This document shows, in pieces, positions 1 to 7,918 of a stretch of DNA of 12,536 nucleotides; position 1 is the first letter of the stretch; each line of letters begins with the position of its first letter. Source of the stretch: CAYJNO01 sp044432885. GTDB taxonomy: Bacteria > Bacillota_I > Bacilli_A > Erysipelotrichales > Erysipelotrichaceae. A program made the position numbers and the translations under genes. The stretch is from positions 1 through 12,536 of the forward strand of contig JAWXUG010000031.1 in NCBI GenBank assembly GCA_044432885.1, written 5' to 3'. Below the pieces are notes generated by a model. That model worked only from the letters and a program-made list of their open reading frames with translations, was not told the DNA's origin and did not search any database.

Positions 1-755
1 GGTGCCACTACCATACTATCGCCGGTATGAATGCCTACAGGATCAATGTTTTCCATGGTACAAATAACAATCGCTGTATCATTGGCATCACGCATCACTT
101 CATATTCAATTTCTTTATATCCTTTGATTGATTTTTCAACTAAAACCTCAGTAACCGGAGATAACTTTAAAGCATTTTTACCTAATTCAATAACTTCTTC
201 ATCGTTATTCGCAAAGCCACCACCTGTACCTCCTAAAGTAAAGGCTGGTCTTAAAACTACTGGATAACCAATTTCATTGGCATACTTGACAACATCTTCA
301 ATTTGATTCGCTACATAAGATTCTAAACATGGTTGATTGATTTTAATACATAATTCTTTAAAAGCCTGTCGATCTTCAGCACGGTGAATGGAGTCAAAAT
401 TTGTCCCTAATATCTCACAGCGACATTCTTCTAAAATTCCCTTTGTAGCAAGTTGCATTGCTAAATTTAAACCTGTTTGCCCACCAAGGGTTGGAAGGAT
501 AGCATCTGGTCTTTCACGTCTAATAATTCTTGATACATATTCTAAAGTTAAAGGTTCCATATAAACCTTATCGGCAATATTGGTATCTGTCATAATGGTT
601 GCAGGATTTGAGTTCACTAAAATGACCTCATACCCCTCTTCTTTTAATGCCAAACAAGCTTGGGTTCCTGCATAGTCAAACTCAGCAGCTTGACCAATAA
701 CAATAGGCCCTGAACCAATTACTAATATCTTTTTTATATCTTCTCTTTTTGGCAT
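1..755 (-). CDS. carB: Carbamoyl-phosphate synthase large subunit, N-terminal part (cut by window edge)
   Basis: The large subunit makes carbamoyl phosphate from bicarbonate, ATP and the ammonia delivered by CarA; it is cytoplasmic and feeds pyrimidine (and possibly arginine) synthesis. About 251 codons are present of a family normally near 1,060, so this is only the first part of the carboxyphosphate domain. Visible motifs are GSGPIVIGQAAEFDYAG (about residues 14-30), LPTLGGQTGLNLA (88-100), the ATP-grasp segment VLRPAFTLGGTGGG (167-180) and GIHTGDSMVVAP at the edge, all CarB hallmarks. The ATG at 755-753 lies one base after the carA stop, and an AAGGAG ribosome binding site sits inside the end of carA, so the pair is probably translationally coupled. 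It is the fourth gene of the pyr operon. The remainder, and any further pyr genes, lie left of the window. Confidence 0.97.
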   Translation of the reverse strand, partial: MPKREDIKKILVIGSGPIVIGQAAEFDYAGTQACLALKEEGYEVILVNSNPATIMTDTNIADKVYMEPLTLEYVSRIIRRERPDAILPTLGGQTGLNLAMQLATKGILEECRCEILGTNFDSIHRAEDRQAFKELCIKINQPCLESYVANQIEDVVKYANEIGYPVVLRPAFTLGGTGGGFANNDEEVIELGKNALKLSPVTEVLVEKSIKGYKEIEYEVMRDANDTAIVICTMENIDPVGIHTGDSMVVA

Positions 756-756
756 C

Positions 757-1845
757 CTATTTCTCCTTCTTTGCGTTTTTCATATTTTCAATGAATAAAT
801 CGAATAAGTATTTACTATCCTCAGGTCCTGCTGCTGACTCTGGATGATATTGGATAGAGAACACGAAGTCTTTATCAATTCTAATTCCTTCAATCGTTTG
901 ATCTAATAAATTACGATGAGTAACCGTAATTTCTGGATGATTTTCTAATCCTTCATCTAAAACTGCATAACTGTGGTTTTGAGAAGTAATTTCCACCTTG
1001 CCACTATCCAAATGAATCACTGGATGGTTAGCGCCACGATGACCAAACTTCAACTTATATGTTTTTAACCCATTTGCTAAAGAAATCATTTGGTGTCCTA
1101 AACAAATCCCAAATATTGGTACTTTACCTTGTAAAGTCTGTATCAGTTGAATTACTTCATGTACATCTTCAGGGTTTCCTGGGCCATTGGATAAAAATAA
1201 TCCATCAGGTTTTAAAGCCATCAGTTTTTCAGCACTTGTATGATAGGGCACAATGATTACATTGCAACCATAACGATTTAATTCACGGATAATGTTGTAT
1301 TTAATGCCACAATCAACAGCTACTACATTCCATTTTGGATTGGCACATCTTGAATACCATTTCTTCTTACAAGAAACTTGTTTAACTTGATCATGGCTAT
1401 CTTGATATGCGCGTATTTTTAATAAGGCTTCGTCTATTGTGACATCCTCATCACAAATCATACCCACCATTGCTCCCTCATCACGTAAGATACGGGTGAT
1501 TGCCCTGGTATCAACATGGGTTAGACCTGGCACATCATTTTCTTCTAGTAATTCACTTACGGTCTTAGTGTATCTAAAATTACTAGGGCGATCATTGTAC
1601 TCCTTCACAATTAAGCCACGAGCCCCAATTAACTTCGATTCATAATCTTCGTCAATAACTCCATAATTACCAATTAATGGATAGGTCATGACAACAATTT
1701 GATCGGTATAAGAAGGGTCAGATAAAATCTCCTGATACCCAACCATCGATGTATTAAAGACAAGTTCAAAGATAACTTCCTTTTCACTTCCAAAACCTTT
1801 CCCATGAAAACTTAAGCCATTAGCTAATACTAATTTTCTATTCAT
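757..1845 (-). CDS. carA: Carbamoyl-phosphate synthase small (glutaminase) subunit
   Basis: CarA hydrolyses glutamine and passes ammonia to CarB. The 362-aa length is normal for the family. The N-terminal CPSase small-chain domain (about 1-130) contains FNTSMVGYQEILSDPSY and the VDTRAITRILRD segment. The C-terminal class I glutamine amidotransferase domain (about 172-355) has the nucleophile Cys248 in FGICLGHQ and the His334/Glu336 pair in QYHPES, so the catalytic triad is intact. The start codon directly abuts the pyrC stop (TAAATG, no gap), with an AGGAAGGG ribosome binding site inside the end of pyrC, which fixes the start and implies translational coupling. The position between pyrC and carB suggests the enzyme serves pyrimidine synthesis first. 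No arginine genes are visible, so whether a second arginine-linked copy exists cannot be judged. Confidence 0.97.
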   Translation of the reverse strand: MNRKLVLANGLSFHGKGFGSEKEVIFELVFNTSMVGYQEILSDPSYTDQIVVMTYPLIGNYGVIDEDYESKLIGARGLIVKEYNDRPSNFRYTKTVSELLEENDVPGLTHVDTRAITRILRDEGAMVGMICDEDVTIDEALLKIRAYQDSHDQVKQVSCKKKWYSRCANPKWNVVAVDCGIKYNIIRELNRYGCNVIIVPYHTSAEKLMALKPDGLFLSNGPGNPEDVHEVIQLIQTLQGKVPIFGICLGHQMISLANGLKTYKLKFGHRGANHPVIHLDSGKVEITSQNHSYAVLDEGLENHPEITVTHRNLLDQTIEGIRIDKDFVFSIQYHPESAAGPEDSKYLFDLFIENMKNAKKEK

Positions 1846-3120
1846 TTAAATTCCCTTCCTATAAACAATTTTCCCATTACAGATTGTCATGTAGTTGATA
1901 CCATGAACATGTTCACCAATAAAGGGTGTATTTTTACTTTTTGATGCCAATGATTTTTCAGTGATTTTTTGTTGATCTTTTAAATTGATAATGCATAAAT
2001 TAGCCACTTCATCTTGATCAATATAGCCACCATCAATGCCAAAGATATTGGCTGGCACATCACTCATCAGTTGTACAAGTTTTTCAAGACTTAATTGATT
2101 CGTCTTTACAAGTTTTGTATATAATAAACTAAAAGCTAACTCACTTCCGATAATGCCCATCATACTTGCTTTTAACCCTTGTGATTTTTCTTCCTGAGCA
2201 TGGGGTGCATGATCGGTTGCAATGATTTCTATCGTTCCGTCTAAGATTCCTTCAAGTAAGGCTTTTTGATCTTCCTTTGTACGAAGAGGTGGATTCATTT
2301 TATAGTTTCCATCATCCACTACTACATCATGTTCACTTAACAATAAGTGATGAGGGGTCACCTCACAACTTACATTTAAGCCTACCTGTTTGGCTTTGCG
2401 AATTAAATCTACACCCTCTTTGGTAGAAATATGGCATACATGATATTGCACATGGGTTTGAGCCACTAAGTTTAAATCTCTTTCTATTTGTTTATATTCA
2501 CTAGCACTACTAATGCCCACTTGATTAAATTTCTCAACCAATAATCCATCATGTACACTTCCGCCCTTAACAAGCAAACTTTCATCTTCACAATGGGCTA
2601 CAATCATCGCATTCACAGCTTGGGCCTTAGACATTGCTTCCAACATTAGCGATTCATCTTGAACACCTTTACCATCATCTGAAAAAAACAAGCTATGTTT
2701 ACTAATCGCATCGATATCCACAATTTGTTCCCCTTTTTGTTGTTTCGTGATCGCAACATAAGGATAAACTTGAATACAAGCGTTTTCTTTAATTTGTTTT
2801 TGGATTGCTAAATAGGTTTCTACACTATCTGTTACAGGTTTTAAATTAGGCATACAAAAAACTGTAGTATAACCACCCTTTGCAGCTGCATAAGTCCCGG
2901 TTTGAATCGTTTCTTTGTATTCAAAGCCTGGTTCTCTTAAATGAACATGGGTATCGATGAATCCTGGCATAATATGTAAGCCACTCGCATCAATGGTTTC
3001 ATCTGCATCAATGTCAATACTTTGAGCCAAAGTTAAACGTTTATGTTCATCGATGTATACATCCAATTCTTCAAATCTATTATGATAAAATACGTTTCCA
3101 TTTTTAATTAATAAGGTCAT
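1846..3120 (-). CDS. pyrC: Dihydroorotase (class I)
   Basis: This is a zinc amidohydrolase that cyclises N-carbamoyl-aspartate to dihydroorotate, the third step of UMP synthesis. The 424-aa length and sequence fit the class I (Bacillus-type) family rather than the shorter class II of E. coli. Metal and active-site residues by position are His58 and His60 in DTHVHLREPGFEYKET, Asp149 in FSDDGKG, His176 in VAHCEDE, His230 in HVCHIST, and Asp303 in IATDHAPH. All are present, so the enzyme should be active. The start is 2 bp after the pyrB stop, with AGGAG seven bases upstream inside the pyrB tail; the stop abuts the carA ATG. It is the second gene of the pyrB-pyrC-carA-carB operon and is presumably controlled by the leader upstream of pyrB. 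Confidence 0.97.
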   Translation of the reverse strand: MTLLIKNGNVFYHNRFEELDVYIDEHKRLTLAQSIDIDADETIDASGLHIMPGFIDTHVHLREPGFEYKETIQTGTYAAAKGGYTTVFCMPNLKPVTDSVETYLAIQKQIKENACIQVYPYVAITKQQKGEQIVDIDAISKHSLFFSDDGKGVQDESLMLEAMSKAQAVNAMIVAHCEDESLLVKGGSVHDGLLVEKFNQVGISSASEYKQIERDLNLVAQTHVQYHVCHISTKEGVDLIRKAKQVGLNVSCEVTPHHLLLSEHDVVVDDGNYKMNPPLRTKEDQKALLEGILDGTIEIIATDHAPHAQEEKSQGLKASMMGIIGSELAFSLLYTKLVKTNQLSLEKLVQLMSDVPANIFGIDGGYIDQDEVANLCIINLKDQQKITEKSLASKSKNTPFIGEHVHGINYMTICNGKIVYRKGI

Positions 3121-3122
3121 TT

Positions 3123-3995
3123 TTATTCTCCTAAACTTCTAAGCAACATGGCCATTCTTACATAGACACCATTATTGACTTGTTGGAAGATACGACTTTT
3201 CTCACATTCCACCACGTCATCACTAATTTCTACATTTCGATTAAAAGGTGCAGGATGCATAATAATCGCATGATCCTTCATCATTTGTACGCGTTCATAT
3301 GTAAGTCCATATTCCTCATGGTAAGCCCTCAATGTATCATGATGATCTTCCTGATGACGCTCATGTTGAATTCTAAGCAACATGATTATATCCATCTCTT
3401 TTAAAGCCGTTTCAAAATCAACAAATGGATACTCAGCATCCCTATACATTTCAGGACCACTGATATAACATTCCATATTTAAACGTTGCATTACTTCAAT
3501 ATTGGTATGAGCTACACGACTATGCTTCACATCCCCAACAATCGCAATCTTTAATCCGTCAAAATGATGAAATTCTTGATAGATAGTTAATAAATCTAAT
3601 AATGATTGACTTGGATGATCTTTAATACCATCTCCAGCATTTAAGATAGGAACCTGAATTTTATCGACTAAGTCTTTATAATATTCATCTTTTGAATCTC
3701 TAATGACCAAGGCATCTACCCCAAAGCTTTCAAAGGTTTTGACTGTATCATAAAAGCTCTCACCCTTTGCAAGTGAACTGGATGCAGGATTAAAACTAAT
3801 CACCTTCATTCCTAGTCTTTCCTGAGCTACATTAAAACTATATTGTGTTCTTGTGCTTGGTTCAAAAAAAAGATTAGCCACGATTTTATTAGATAACGCT
3901 CCATCATATGTGCCTTTTTTGCACTCAAGCGCCACTTCTAAAAGTTGGATAATCTGTGTAGTTGTTAAATCTTTTAATCTTAAACAATGATTCAT
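3123..3995 (-). CDS. pyrB: Aspartate carbamoyltransferase catalytic subunit
   Basis: This enzyme joins carbamoyl phosphate and aspartate to give N-carbamoyl-aspartate, the committed step of pyrimidine synthesis. From the ATG at 3995 the protein is 290 aa, close to the usual 300. Carbamoyl-phosphate binding motif FEPSTRTQYSF (about 44-54, STRT at 47-50), the Lys77 loop SSSLAKGES, HPSQSLLDL (127-135) and MHPAPFNR (246-253) are all present. An in-frame ATG 13 codons upstream (4034) is open but rejected: 3995 has GGAGG seven bases before it, and the longer start would lie within the terminator hairpin of the leader. No pyrI regulatory subunit is seen. First gene of the operon, followed 2 bp later by pyrC. 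Confidence 0.96.
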   Translation of the reverse strand: MNHCLRLKDLTTTQIIQLLEVALECKKGTYDGALSNKIVANLFFEPSTRTQYSFNVAQERLGMKVISFNPASSSLAKGESFYDTVKTFESFGVDALVIRDSKDEYYKDLVDKIQVPILNAGDGIKDHPSQSLLDLLTIYQEFHHFDGLKIAIVGDVKHSRVAHTNIEVMQRLNMECYISGPEMYRDAEYPFVDFETALKEMDIIMLLRIQHERHQEDHHDTLRAYHEEYGLTYERVQMMKDHAIIMHPAPFNRNVEISDDVVECEKSRIFQQVNNGVYVRMAMLLRSLGE

Positions 3996-4099
3996 ATTCT
4001 CGCCTCCAAAAATAAAAACCTCTCTTGCGTACACAAAAAAGGTTAAGAAGTTTATCTATTTCTATTTCCTTTTTAGTGTCCCGCACTAAATTAAAGCCA
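3996..4099 (-). promoter_or_regulatory. pyr operon leader: candidate three-state transcription attenuator
   Basis: The roughly 100-nt untranslated leader of pyrB holds three helices that compete for the same bases. (1) An upstream hairpin: TTTAGTG (4090-4084), loop CGGGA, CACTAAA (4078-4072), a perfect 7 bp. (2) An antiterminator: CACTAAAAAGG (4078-4068) with CCTTTTTTGTG (4042-4032), 10 pairs with one T-T mismatch. (3) A terminator: AACCTTTTTTG (4044-4034) with the arm ending AGAGGTT (4027-4017), then a T-rich tract. Helix 1 uses bases needed by helix 2, and helix 2 uses bases needed by helix 3, so forming helix 1 should favour termination. Pairings are seen in the sequence; the regulatory reading is inference. 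The canonical PyrR-binding hairpin was not recognised, so the ligand or protein that would control it is unknown. Confidence 0.72.
4008..4044 (-). terminator. Intrinsic terminator in the pyr leader (attenuator)
   Basis: The arms pair over 11 positions (two of them G-U), with about 6 bases in the loop, or 13 positions if the last pairs close over two bases. The hairpin is followed directly by TTTTTATTTTT and then by the GGAGG ribosome binding site of pyrB. Because it sits between promoter and first gene, it can only act as a regulated terminator or as a block to read-through from mutY. The hairpin also ends one T-tract away from the ribosome binding site, so an effect on translation is possible too. 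Confidence 0.75.
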
Positions 4100-4104
4100 C
4101 TGCT

Positions 4105-4110
4105 ATTATA
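4105..4110 (-). promoter_or_regulatory. Extended -10 promoter for the pyr operon
   Basis: TATAAT is preceded by TG and one base (TGCTATAAT), a sigma-A extended -10 element, on the minus strand. Only a poor -35 (CTTTTA at 17 bp) is present, which is usual for extended -10 promoters. Start of transcription would be near 4098, so the leader begins just before the first attenuator hairpin. The promoter lies about 25 bases after the mutY stop. Confidence 0.7.
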
Positions 4111-4135
4111 GCATAATTTTATGGAAATAAAAGCT

Positions 4136-5167
4136 TTATATCACTTTATCAAAAATTTTCTTGAAAGCTGTCGGTAAGGGTAAATGATCTTGTATTTCTT
4201 GAATGGAATACCAATTAAATGAAGGACTCATCTCTTCACATTCTACTTCTACAATTTTCATCATCCATGTTTGATGGGTAAAAATATGTTTCATCGGTTT
4301 TTTCAAGGTAATATGATGATAAACAAGATCTCGATTCTTTAACCATTGAACAATTTCTTTTTGACTTTGTCGTCCCTCTACATTAACTAATTCATACAAG
4401 CCCTTTAATACCCCTTGCTCACCTCGCATATTCAATGCAACCATGTTTTGATAACGTAAAACATAAACCGTCTTATGCAAAACAATCGATGGTTTCTTTT
4501 TAGAAGCATAAGGATATAAATGGATGGTTTCTTGTTGATAGGCTTTGCAATAAGCATTGATTGGACAGCTTTCACATTCAGGTTGTGACACCTTACATAT
4601 CGTTGCTCCAAGCTCCATAAAGCCTTGAGTCAAATCACTAGCAGAAGCATATTCATAAAAAAGGGACATATCCTCTTTTATTTGCTTTAATGTTTTCGCT
4701 TGTTTAATATCATTAGGGTATTCGTATAATCTTGTATACACACGACAAACATTGCCATCCACAGCAGGTGTTTTAAGCCCATAAGCAATTGATGCGATTG
4801 CCCCTGCAGTATACTCACCAATGCCTTTTAAAGAAAGTAGATCTTCATAAGTGGTTGGAAATTGTCCATTAAAATCATCCATAACCTGTTGAGCAGCTGC
4901 TTTCATATTACTCACACGACGATAATAACCCAAGCCTTCCCATAGCTTATATAATTCTTCCTGCTCACATTGTGCTAATGCCTCTACACTAGGAAGTTGT
5001 TTAATAAACCTTAGGTAATAGGGAATTACTGTATCCACACGTGTTTGTTGAAGCATAATTTCACTAACCCATACACAATAGGGGTCACTCGTTTTTCTCC
5101 ATGGCAACGCTCTTTTATTTCCCTGATACCATAACCCAATAGCCTCACTTATTAATCTTACATTCAT
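4136..5167 (-). CDS. mutY: A/G-specific adenine glycosylase
   Basis: MutY removes adenine mispaired with 8-oxoguanine, the first step of GO base-excision repair. At 343 aa the length is typical. The N-terminal endonuclease III-like domain has catalytic Glu36 (SEIMLQQT), the helix-hairpin-helix LKGIGEYTAGAIAS (113-126), and Asp137 (PAVDGNVCRVY). The 4Fe-4S cluster ligands are Cys191, Cys198, Cys201 and Cys207 (C-X6-C-X2-C-X5-C). The C-terminal Nudix-like recognition domain carries HIFTHQTW near 295-301, where the family usually has FSH, the motif that senses 8-oxoG; Thr297 replaces Ser. The start has AGGAG about eight bases upstream. It follows the permease gene by 30 bp with no terminator and is likely co-transcribed with it. 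The pyr promoter begins immediately after its stop. Confidence 0.95.
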   Translation of the reverse strand: MNVRLISEAIGLWYQGNKRALPWRKTSDPYCVWVSEIMLQQTRVDTVIPYYLRFIKQLPSVEALAQCEQEELYKLWEGLGYYRRVSNMKAAAQQVMDDFNGQFPTTYEDLLSLKGIGEYTAGAIASIAYGLKTPAVDGNVCRVYTRLYEYPNDIKQAKTLKQIKEDMSLFYEYASASDLTQGFMELGATICKVSQPECESCPINAYCKAYQQETIHLYPYASKKKPSIVLHKTVYVLRYQNMVALNMRGEQGVLKGLYELVNVEGRQSQKEIVQWLKNRDLVYHHITLKKPMKHIFTHQTWMMKIVEVECEEMSPSFNWYSIQEIQDHLPLPTAFKKIFDKVI

Positions 5168-5197
5168 TTGTTTTCTCCTAGTATCTATTGTACCTAA

Positions 5198-6493
5198 TTA
5201 TCCCTGCTTTTTCGATAGATATACCTTAATATAGGCATCTATTGAATAAAGCAGAACACCTATCAATAAAATCACGACACCCACTACTACCATATCTTTA
5301 CTAAAGCCTGTCATTAAATACAAACTAGATACCAACGCTAATATAGGAACTAGATATCCAAAAGGCACATGAAAAGATGCTTCAATGCCATCATATTTTA
5401 ATTTTATTAGAGATAAAATACATACCACATATTGAATAAAGGATAAAAAAACCGATAAAAGTAGTAACCAATCAAAATTACCGATACACACTAAAATCAT
5501 CGATCCTAAAAAAGTAAATATTGTACTAAAATAGGCATTCCCCTTTGTATTACTTTTAGATAAAAACATCGGGAATAATCCATTTCTTGACAAAGAACTA
5601 GCAATTTGAGGTGCATTCATTGCAAAGGAGATGGTTAAACCGCCAATCGACACCAGCATCCCTAGGATGATAAAGTTATAGCCAAACTGATTAAATATAA
5701 CTTTAAAAGCATCGGCGGCTGCTAATGTGCTTGTTCCAACATTTTGACCTAAAATCCCAAAACATACAAAGGTTAGCAAGCTATATAAAAGGGCGCATAC
5801 ACTTAACACACAAATTAAAGCCTTTGGTAAATTTTTTTGAGGATTCTGCATCCTTGATGCATTAACGGGTAAAAAAGAAAAGCCTACAAACCCATAAAAA
5901 ACAACACTCATTGCCTTGGCAACATCCTTAAATAACCCCATCGGTGTATCGGCTGAAACTGGAAGTAATTCACTTAAATGATCTATCTTCACAAAAAACA
6001 TACCAACCACGATAAAGAAAAGAATCATCGCTAACTTTGCAAAAGAACTTAAGTTGTTGAGTTTACGCATAAAATTTAAGCCCATAAAATTCGCCAACAT
6101 TAATAATAAAAGGATGAGAACCCCCGAAATTTGATAATAAAGAGAATTATTTAAAAAAGTAAAGATTCCTTGTAATGTTGTTAATAAGGCTGCTGTTTCA
6201 GTTGCTAAAATCGTGATTGCTAAAAGCCAACTCACCAAGCCAATTTCAAAACCTGCAAAACGACCAAAGGTTTCATAAACATAGCGCCAGGAGCCACCCC
6301 CTTTAGGATAGATCGAAGCCAATTCTCCATAACATAACGCAATCATAAAGACCATCAATGCAGCCAACAATATGACTAAAATACTTCCAACACCCATATC
6401 CTGATAAAGCTTATTAGGGATTAAAAAAATGCCCGAACCAATAATTCCATTGATGCCTAATAGAAAGATACTTGTAAAATTCATCTTCTTCAT
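5198..6493 (-). CDS. APC-superfamily amino acid permease
   Basis: This is an integral membrane transporter of the amino acid-polyamine-organocation superfamily, 431 aa, with about twelve hydrophobic segments (roughly 8-25, 37-57, 82-108, 121-140, 150-170, 190-210, 225-247, 270-292, 320-339, 342-364, 377-396, 401-420). TM1 carries GINGIIGSGIFLIP, the substrate-contacting unwound motif, and the loop after TM2 has YPKGGGSWRYV, both characteristic of the AA_permease_2 group. TM6 reads FYGFVGFSFLP, where many relatives have an acidic residue after GF. The substrate cannot be named from this sequence. Start: ATG at 6493 with an AGG-containing site about nine bases upstream; a second ATG three codons later is also possible. 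It is followed at 30 bp by mutY, with no obvious functional link. Confidence 0.9.
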   Translation of the reverse strand: MKKMNFTSIFLLGINGIIGSGIFLIPNKLYQDMGVGSILVILLAALMVFMIALCYGELASIYPKGGGSWRYVYETFGRFAGFEIGLVSWLLAITILATETAALLTTLQGIFTFLNNSLYYQISGVLILLLLMLANFMGLNFMRKLNNLSSFAKLAMILFFIVVGMFFVKIDHLSELLPVSADTPMGLFKDVAKAMSVVFYGFVGFSFLPVNASRMQNPQKNLPKALICVLSVCALLYSLLTFVCFGILGQNVGTSTLAAADAFKVIFNQFGYNFIILGMLVSIGGLTISFAMNAPQIASSLSRNGLFPMFLSKSNTKGNAYFSTIFTFLGSMILVCIGNFDWLLLLSVFLSFIQYVVCILSLIKLKYDGIEASFHVPFGYLVPILALVSSLYLMTGFSKDMVVVGVVILLIGVLLYSIDAYIKVYLSKKQG

Positions 6494-6555
6494 AATCTTA
6501 CCTGCCTTTGTTTAAGCATACAACAAGTTGATTCTTTTAGGGTGAAACATAATCA

Positions 6556-6577
6556 AAAGGCGAACTATGCCGCCTTT
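6556..6577. terminator. Hairpin at the end of the oxidoreductase gene, probable terminator
   Basis: Perfect 7-bp stem AAAGGCG/CGCCTTT with an 8-base loop, overlapping the stop codon of the oxidoreductase. On the minus strand it is followed by a short, broken T run (TTTTGATTATGTTT). On the plus strand it is followed by TTTGTTTTT, a better tract, although no plus-strand gene precedes it. It may act in both directions and partly separate the oxidoreductase from the permease, 71 bp downstream. Confidence 0.5.
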
Positions 6578-7788
6578 GTTTTTAAATATTCATCGATTTT
6601 TTCCACTGCAATCTTACTCATCATGACTGCACCAACAACTGTATCCGCGCCACTAACGATATCTCCTGCTGCGAAAACCCCTTTCCTTGAGGTCATCATT
6701 GCTTCATCAACCGCAAGTAATCCATAACGATTAGCCAGTAAGTTATCGGTTGTTCGCATCAGTGTATCCTCTGGTGATTGTGATACTGCAACAATTAAAC
6801 TATCACATTCCACAAAACTTGAGGTACCTTCTAAGATTTTCGTTGTCACTCGTCCATCGACAAGGATGTTTTCTGTATCCTCAAAAATTACCCCTGTTGG
6901 TGTAACCTCTTTAGGAGCCTTAAATAAGACAAATTTAACCCCTTCATCCCTTGCATCTTGTAATTCTACCTGATTAGCAGGCATATCCTCAAAAGATTTA
7001 CGATAATAGATACTCACATCCTTACCCTCTCTTTTTAAGGTACGTGCTGCATCCATTGCCACATTACCAGCACCAATCACGATGACCTTGTCTCCTAAAT
7101 GATAACTAGAAGGTGAATATAAATAATCTGTAGCATAATGAACATGACCTAATGTTTCCCCTTTAATATCTAGCTTTCTTGGATTCCATACACCACTGGC
7201 AATAAATACTGCATCATATTGATCAGCTAATAAATCTTCAATATTAATTAATGTCCCAATCTTTGTATTAGGACGTATATTGACCTTTAACTCCAATAAT
7301 AAGCGCTCATATTCATCTACGATATCCTTGCTTAAACGATACTCAGGAATTCCATAACGTAAAATTCCCCCAACTTTTGGATGATCATCAAATAAAGTAA
7401 TCTGATATCCTTTTAATGCAAGTAAAATTGCTGCATTGATTCCCGCAGGACCTGCCCCAATAATCGCTATCCTTTGATCTTTTTCAACTTCTTTTTTCAA
7501 ATGAACTTGAAACAAGTATTCCTTAGAAATTTCTTGTTCAAGTTGATAAAAGTTAATCGGTGTTCCCTTAGCATTTAAAACACAATTCCCAAAACATTGA
7601 CGATGATGATCACATATAATCGAACACACACTCGAAAACAAATTATTTTCAAATAATCGCTGTTGAGCCTGTGTTATTTCCCCTGATTGAACCAGCTGAA
7701 TCACTTCTGGAATGGGTGTTCGTATTGGACAAGCTTTTACGCATCTTGCTTGTTTACATTTTAAACATTGTTGAATATTTAAACTCAT
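6565..7788 (-). CDS. GltD/PreT-like NAD(P)-dependent Fe-S flavin oxidoreductase
   Basis: A 407-aa protein built like the glutamate synthase small subunit and the N-terminal half of dihydropyrimidine dehydrogenase. The N-terminal Fer4_20-type domain has two cysteine groups: Cys8, 11, 16, 20 (CLKCKQARCVKAC) and Cys55, 59, 65, 69. An FAD-binding Rossmann motif GAGPAG is at 111-116, an NAD(P)H-binding motif GAGNVAMDAAR at 239-249, and the second FAD motif VFAAGDIVSGADTVVGA at 371-387. It should move electrons from NAD(P)H through FAD and Fe-S to a partner. The length is close to PreT (about 410 aa), the electron-transfer subunit of bacterial dihydropyrimidine dehydrogenase, but no PreA or GltB partner is in the window, so the acceptor is unknown. 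Start: ATG 7788 with AGGGGG just upstream. It may be a single-gene unit. Confidence 0.85.
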   Translation of the reverse strand: MSLNIQQCLKCKQARCVKACPIRTPIPEVIQLVQSGEITQAQQRLFENNLFSSVCSIICDHHRQCFGNCVLNAKGTPINFYQLEQEISKEYLFQVHLKKEVEKDQRIAIIGAGPAGINAAILLALKGYQITLFDDHPKVGGILRYGIPEYRLSKDIVDEYERLLLELKVNIRPNTKIGTLINIEDLLADQYDAVFIASGVWNPRKLDIKGETLGHVHYATDYLYSPSSYHLGDKVIVIGAGNVAMDAARTLKREGKDVSIYYRKSFEDMPANQVELQDARDEGVKFVLFKAPKEVTPTGVIFEDTENILVDGRVTTKILEGTSSFVECDSLIVAVSQSPEDTLMRTTDNLLANRYGLLAVDEAMMTSRKGVFAAGDIVSGADTVVGAVMMSKIAVEKIDEYLKTKAA

Positions 7789-7809
7789 AACTACCCCCTA
7801 TTTCTCTTC

Positions 7810-7815
7810 ATTATA
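7810..7815 (-). promoter_or_regulatory. Probable -10 element for the oxidoreductase gene
   Basis: TATAAT on the minus strand, 21 bases before the oxidoreductase ATG; the -35 region at 17 bp spacing (TGGTAG) is weak. It would give a very short leader that just contains the AGGGGG ribosome binding site. It forms one side of the divergent promoter region 7789-7918. Confidence 0.45.
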
Positions 7816-7863
7816 CAATGAAGCCCTTCCATCTACCATAACTATTTCAAATAATCACTATTG

Positions 7864-7892
7864 TTGAGTTTTTTAAATCACTATTCTACAAT
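7864..7892 (+). promoter_or_regulatory. Sigma-A-type promoter for the DUF308 gene
   Basis: TTGAGT (7864-7869), a 17-bp spacer and TACAAT (7887-7892) match the sigma-A consensus at 4/6 and 5/6. The predicted start near 7899 leaves a leader of about 20 bases containing the strong AAAGGAG ribosome binding site. Confidence 0.6.
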
Positions 7893-7918
7893 GCATATAC
7901 AAAGAAAGGAGCAACATT

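Noticed and set aside
4017..4031. GCAAGAGAGGTT on the minus strand resembles the GAGAGG core of PyrR-binding RNA.
   Set aside because: It lacks the preceding UCC of the consensus and lies in the 3' arm of the terminator rather than in an upstream hairpin loop. The similarity may be chance, though a mycobacterial-style PyrR site overlapping the ribosome binding site cannot be fully excluded.
3996..4034. Longer pyrB start at 4034 adding 13 residues.
   Set aside because: It starts inside the terminator hairpin without a ribosome binding site; the ATG at 3995 has GGAGG at ideal spacing and gives the usual N-terminus.
3996..4088. A GTG-started open frame runs through the pyr leader into pyrB in another frame, like a pyrL leader peptide.
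   Set aside because: There is no ribosome binding site before the GTG, which lies inside the first hairpin close to the predicted transcript start, and the competing helices explain the region without it.
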